Shown: one piece after another, positions 62,216-64,000 of the stretch
Numbering within the stretch: position 1 is the first letter of the stretch
Layout: every line of letters starts with the position of its first letter
NCBI RefSeq assembly: GCF_003938655.1
Contig: NZ_RJJT01000016.1
Span: 1 to 64,000 of the forward strand
Length of the DNA: 64,000 nucleotides
DNA from: Rhizobium pisi
GTDB taxonomy: Bacteria; Pseudomonadota; Alphaproteobacteria; Rhizobiales; Rhizobiaceae
Reading direction: 5' to 3'
Program-made: the position numbers and the translations under genes
Notes under the pieces: model-generated
The model's database searches: none
Seen by the model: the letters and a program-made list of their open reading frames with translations, nothing else
Told to the model about the DNA's origin: nothing

Positions 62216-63415
62216 CTACTTCGACGGAGACCGGCCTTTCGCCAACTTGACCAGTTGGGACAGTGCGAGCATCAGCCCGCCCGCGATCAATCCCCAGAAA
62301 GCGCCCGAGATGCCGCCGAAGGAAACACCGGATGCGGTAACGAGGAAGGTGATCGCCGCCGCCTCGCGCGATTCCTGCGCCTGAAAGGCCGACATCGCCG
62401 AGGATGAGAAGGCACCGACCAGCGCCAGTCCCGCCACGGCCTCGATAAGGATGGGAGGCGCCAAGGCGACGAAGGCCGTCATTGCGCCTGCAAGCAGCCC
62501 GAGGATGATATAACCGACACCAGCGATCAGCGATGCCCAATAGCGCCGCTTCGGATCGGCATGTGCATCTTGGCCCGCGCACATCGCCGCGGTGATCGCC
62601 GCCAGATTGACGGCGTGGCCGCCGAAAGGCGCCGACAGCAGCGAGAAGAAGCCGGTGACGGCAAAGAGCGGCCCGGGCTTCGGATCGTAAAGATTGACCT
62701 TGAGAACAGCGATGCCGGGAATGTTCTGCGAGGCCATGGTGACGATGAAGAGCGGCAGCGCGATTGAGATGAAAGCGGCAAAGTTGAACACCGGCCGGAC
62801 GATTTCCGCCGCCGGCACCAGCGATTGTTCGAGCGAGGCGAAGGCGCCGTCGGGAATATCGACGCCGAAGGCAAGCACCAGCACGAAGGCTGCAAGTGCC
62901 GCCGGCACCGCCCAGAGCCGCGTGAAGGCGCCGACGACAATCCAGGAAATGACGATCGGCAGCCCGAACAGCGGATTGAAGCCGATCGCCTTCACCGGCG
63001 CAAAGCAGAGGCCGATTAGCACGCCGGCGAGCATCGCATTGGCGAGCGGCGCCGGAATGGCGGCGACCGCCCGTCCGAGCGGCTTGAACAGTCCGGCGAT
63101 GACGATCAGCCCGGCACAGACCAGGAATGCCCCGACCGCCGCATTGAAACCGCCCTCGATCGCACCGGTGCTTGCGAGCAGCGCCGCACCCGGCGTCGAC
63201 CAGGCGATGCTGATCGGCAATCGGGTGACGGCGCTCAGCACGACCGCGCAGATACCCATGGAGATCGACAGAGCCATCAATCCCGAGGCCGCCTGCGCGT
63301 CCGTCGCACCCACCGCCTGCAGACCATGCAGCACGACGGCGAAGGAGCTGGCGAAACCGACGAAAGCGGTAAGCAGGCCCATGAACAGCGCCTGGACGGA
63401 AAAATCTTTGAGCAT
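62216..63415 (-). CDS. benE: BenE-family benzoate/H+ symporter-like transporter
   Basis: 399 residues with about 12 membrane helices. AISMGICAVVLSAVTRLPIS-like, WSTPGAALL, NAMLAGVLIGLCFAP, and SAPFGGHAVNLAAITAAMC (the NLAA region) match the BenE/NCS2-related family. Benzoate or another aromatic acid is the family substrate; no aromatic-degradation gene is nearby, so the real ligand is open. A short inverted repeat (63511-63531) lies upstream. The start ATG 63415 has only a weak ribosome site. Confidence 0.88.
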   Translation of the reverse strand: MLKDFSVQALFMGLLTAFVGFASSFAVVLHGLQAVGATDAQAASGLMALSISMGICAVVLSAVTRLPISIAWSTPGAALLASTGAIEGGFNAAVGAFLVCAGLIVIAGLFKPLGRAVAAIPAPLANAMLAGVLIGLCFAPVKAIGFNPLFGLPIVISWIVVGAFTRLWAVPAALAAFVLVLAFGVDIPDGAFASLEQSLVPAAEIVRPVFNFAAFISIALPLFIVTMASQNIPGIAVLKVNLYDPKPGPLFAVTGFFSLLSAPFGGHAVNLAAITAAMCAGQDAHADPKRRYWASLIAGVGYIILGLLAGAMTAFVALAPPILIEAVAGLALVGAFSSSAMSAFQAQESREAAAITFLVTASGVSFGGISGAFWGLIAGGLMLALSQLVKLAKGRSPSK

Positions 63416-63510
63416 GGCCGGACTCGCTGCAGCGGGAATGGCGCATGGAGCATGACGATTGCCACCCGCGCAAGCCCGGAATCAGCCCTTTCGGTCCAGC
63501 CCTCGCCGAT

Positions 63511-63531
63511 GGATGATGGCAAGCATCATCC
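63511..63531. promoter_or_regulatory. Inverted repeat upstream of benE
   Basis: GGATGATG (63511-63518) and CATCATCC (63524-63531) are perfect 8-bp arms around GCAAG. It lies about 95 bp before the transporter start and just after the clpP terminator, a fitting place for an operator. Confidence 0.5.
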
Positions 63532-63534
63532 GAA

Positions 63535-63572
63535 AACAAAGCGCCCTTGCCTGCGGTCGGCAGGCAAGGGCG
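63535..63572 (-). terminator. Terminator of clpP
   Basis: Arms GCCCTTGCCTGC (63543-63554) and GCAGGCAAGGGC (63560-63571) are perfect with a 5-nt loop. On the minus strand TTTGTTTTC follows. Confidence 0.88.
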
Positions 63573-63599
63573 GTATTCGGCAGCTTCGACTGAGAAAAC

Positions 63600-64000
63600 T
63601 CAGATATCGGACTGCGACGTCACGATCCGCGAAACGAGGCCGTAGTCCTTCGCCTCTTCGGCCGAAAGCCAGTAGTCACGATCCGTATCCTTGGCGATCT
63701 TGTCGAGCGGCTGGCCGGTGGCCGTAGCCATGATCCTGTTCAGGCGCTCGTTCATCTTGATGATCTCGCGCGCCTGGATCTCGATGTCGGACGCCATGCC
63801 GCGCGTGCCGCCCGAGGGTTGATGCAGCAGGAAGCGCGTGTTCGGCAGGCACAGACGCCGCTCCTTCGGAACGGCGACATAGATAAGCGCGCCGGCCGAG
63901 GCGACCCAACCCGTACCGATCATCCAGACCTTCGGCTTGATGAACTTGATCATGTCATGGATGGAATCGCCGGATTCGACGTGGCCGCCGGGCGAATTGA
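63600..64000 (-). CDS. clpP: ATP-dependent Clp protease proteolytic subunit (5' end off window)
   Basis: The C-terminal 133 residues of a ClpP, continuing past the window edge; the frame reads [20 protein letters not shown] at the edge. The catalytic Ser is in [10 protein letters not shown] (the usual motif has ASMG), His in [10 protein letters not shown], and Asp in [13 protein letters not shown]. The [12 protein letters not shown] end is standard. Rhizobia have several ClpP copies; this resembles the shorter 'ClpP3-like' form. It could work with the ClpS2 gene of this window through ClpA. Confidence 0.92.
   Translation of the reverse strand, partial: NSPGGHVESGDSIHDMIKFIKPKVWMIGTGWVASAGALIYVAVPKERRLCLPNTRFLLHQPSGGTRGMASDIEIQAREIIKMNERLNRIMATATGQPLDKIAKDTDRDYWLSAEEAKDYGLVSRIVTSQSDI

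Noticed and set aside
1-64000. Prophage, insertion sequence, integron, CRISPR array, tRNA or rRNA genes
   Set aside because: No transposase, integrase, regular spacer array, cloverleaf or rRNA sequence was seen; base composition and gene content look uniform.

Overview
The window reads as a piece of the main chromosome of a fast-growing rhizobium, most like Rhizobium etli or R. leguminosarum. The evidence is high-GC coding throughout, a separate petA-petB-petC set for the cytochrome bc1 complex, a second ClpS, an alphaproteobacterial PetP/PetR-like regulator pair, a long-form LeuA with an attenuator, and several palindromic intergenic repeats of types I recognise from rhizobia. Nothing looks like a plasmid, prophage, integrative element, insertion sequence, CRISPR array, rRNA or tRNA. 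Most genes are ordinary housekeeping genes in short operons. The species call rests on recalled similarity, not on a search.

Layout. 0-6 kb: a short-chain dehydrogenase divergent from an HxlR regulator; a MarR - OmpR-type regulator - histidine kinase set; a decayed fragment of a branched-chain aminotransferase; two small envelope genes. 6-13.4 kb: a metallo-beta-lactamase-fold hydrolase, CsaA, ProC, a YbjN-like protein, a candidate small RNA, a UbiK/BMFP-type protein, then an lgt - COG1565 methyltransferase - PgeF - M24 'pita-bread' protein run. 13.5-24.7 kb: a lipoprotein, prs, aldo/keto reductase and LysR around a perfect palindrome, a tandem pair of DUF2125-like exported proteins, ribosomal protein L25, a GGDEF-EAL protein and a periplasmic binding protein. 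24.9-31.2 kb: pth, an acetyltransferase, clpS, a VapC/AbrB toxin-antitoxin pair, ychF, a membrane protein, a coupled pair of MaoC-like dehydratases, and apt.

31.4-46.9 kb: petABC, an EEP-family nuclease, two ABC exporter half-transporters with an RHH protein between them, trmL, a Na/Pi cotransporter with a PhoU tail, hemF, small unknown proteins, and a DUF1285 - Nudix - CCA/poly(A) polymerase chain. 47-54.3 kb: a tight five-gene operon of a MoxR ATPase, a DUF58 protein, two very large membrane proteins and an acetyltransferase. This is the most coherent poorly characterised system in the window. 54.3-60 kb: acetyltransferase, glutathionyl-hydroquinone reductase, Nudix, metallophosphoesterase, TPR protein and an ECF sigma/anti-sigma pair. 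60-64 kb: leuA with a leucine-rich, probably leaderless leader peptide and attenuator, a BenE-type transporter, and the 3' part of a clpP.

Points of interest: the leuA attenuator; the structured RNA candidate near 8.65-8.80 kb; the MoxR operon; the duplicated DUF2125 genes; the M24 protein without metal ligands; the palindromic operators; and the ilvE remnant. Start codons were chosen from Shine-Dalgarno sequences, family lengths and overlaps. Where I was unsure, the entry says so.
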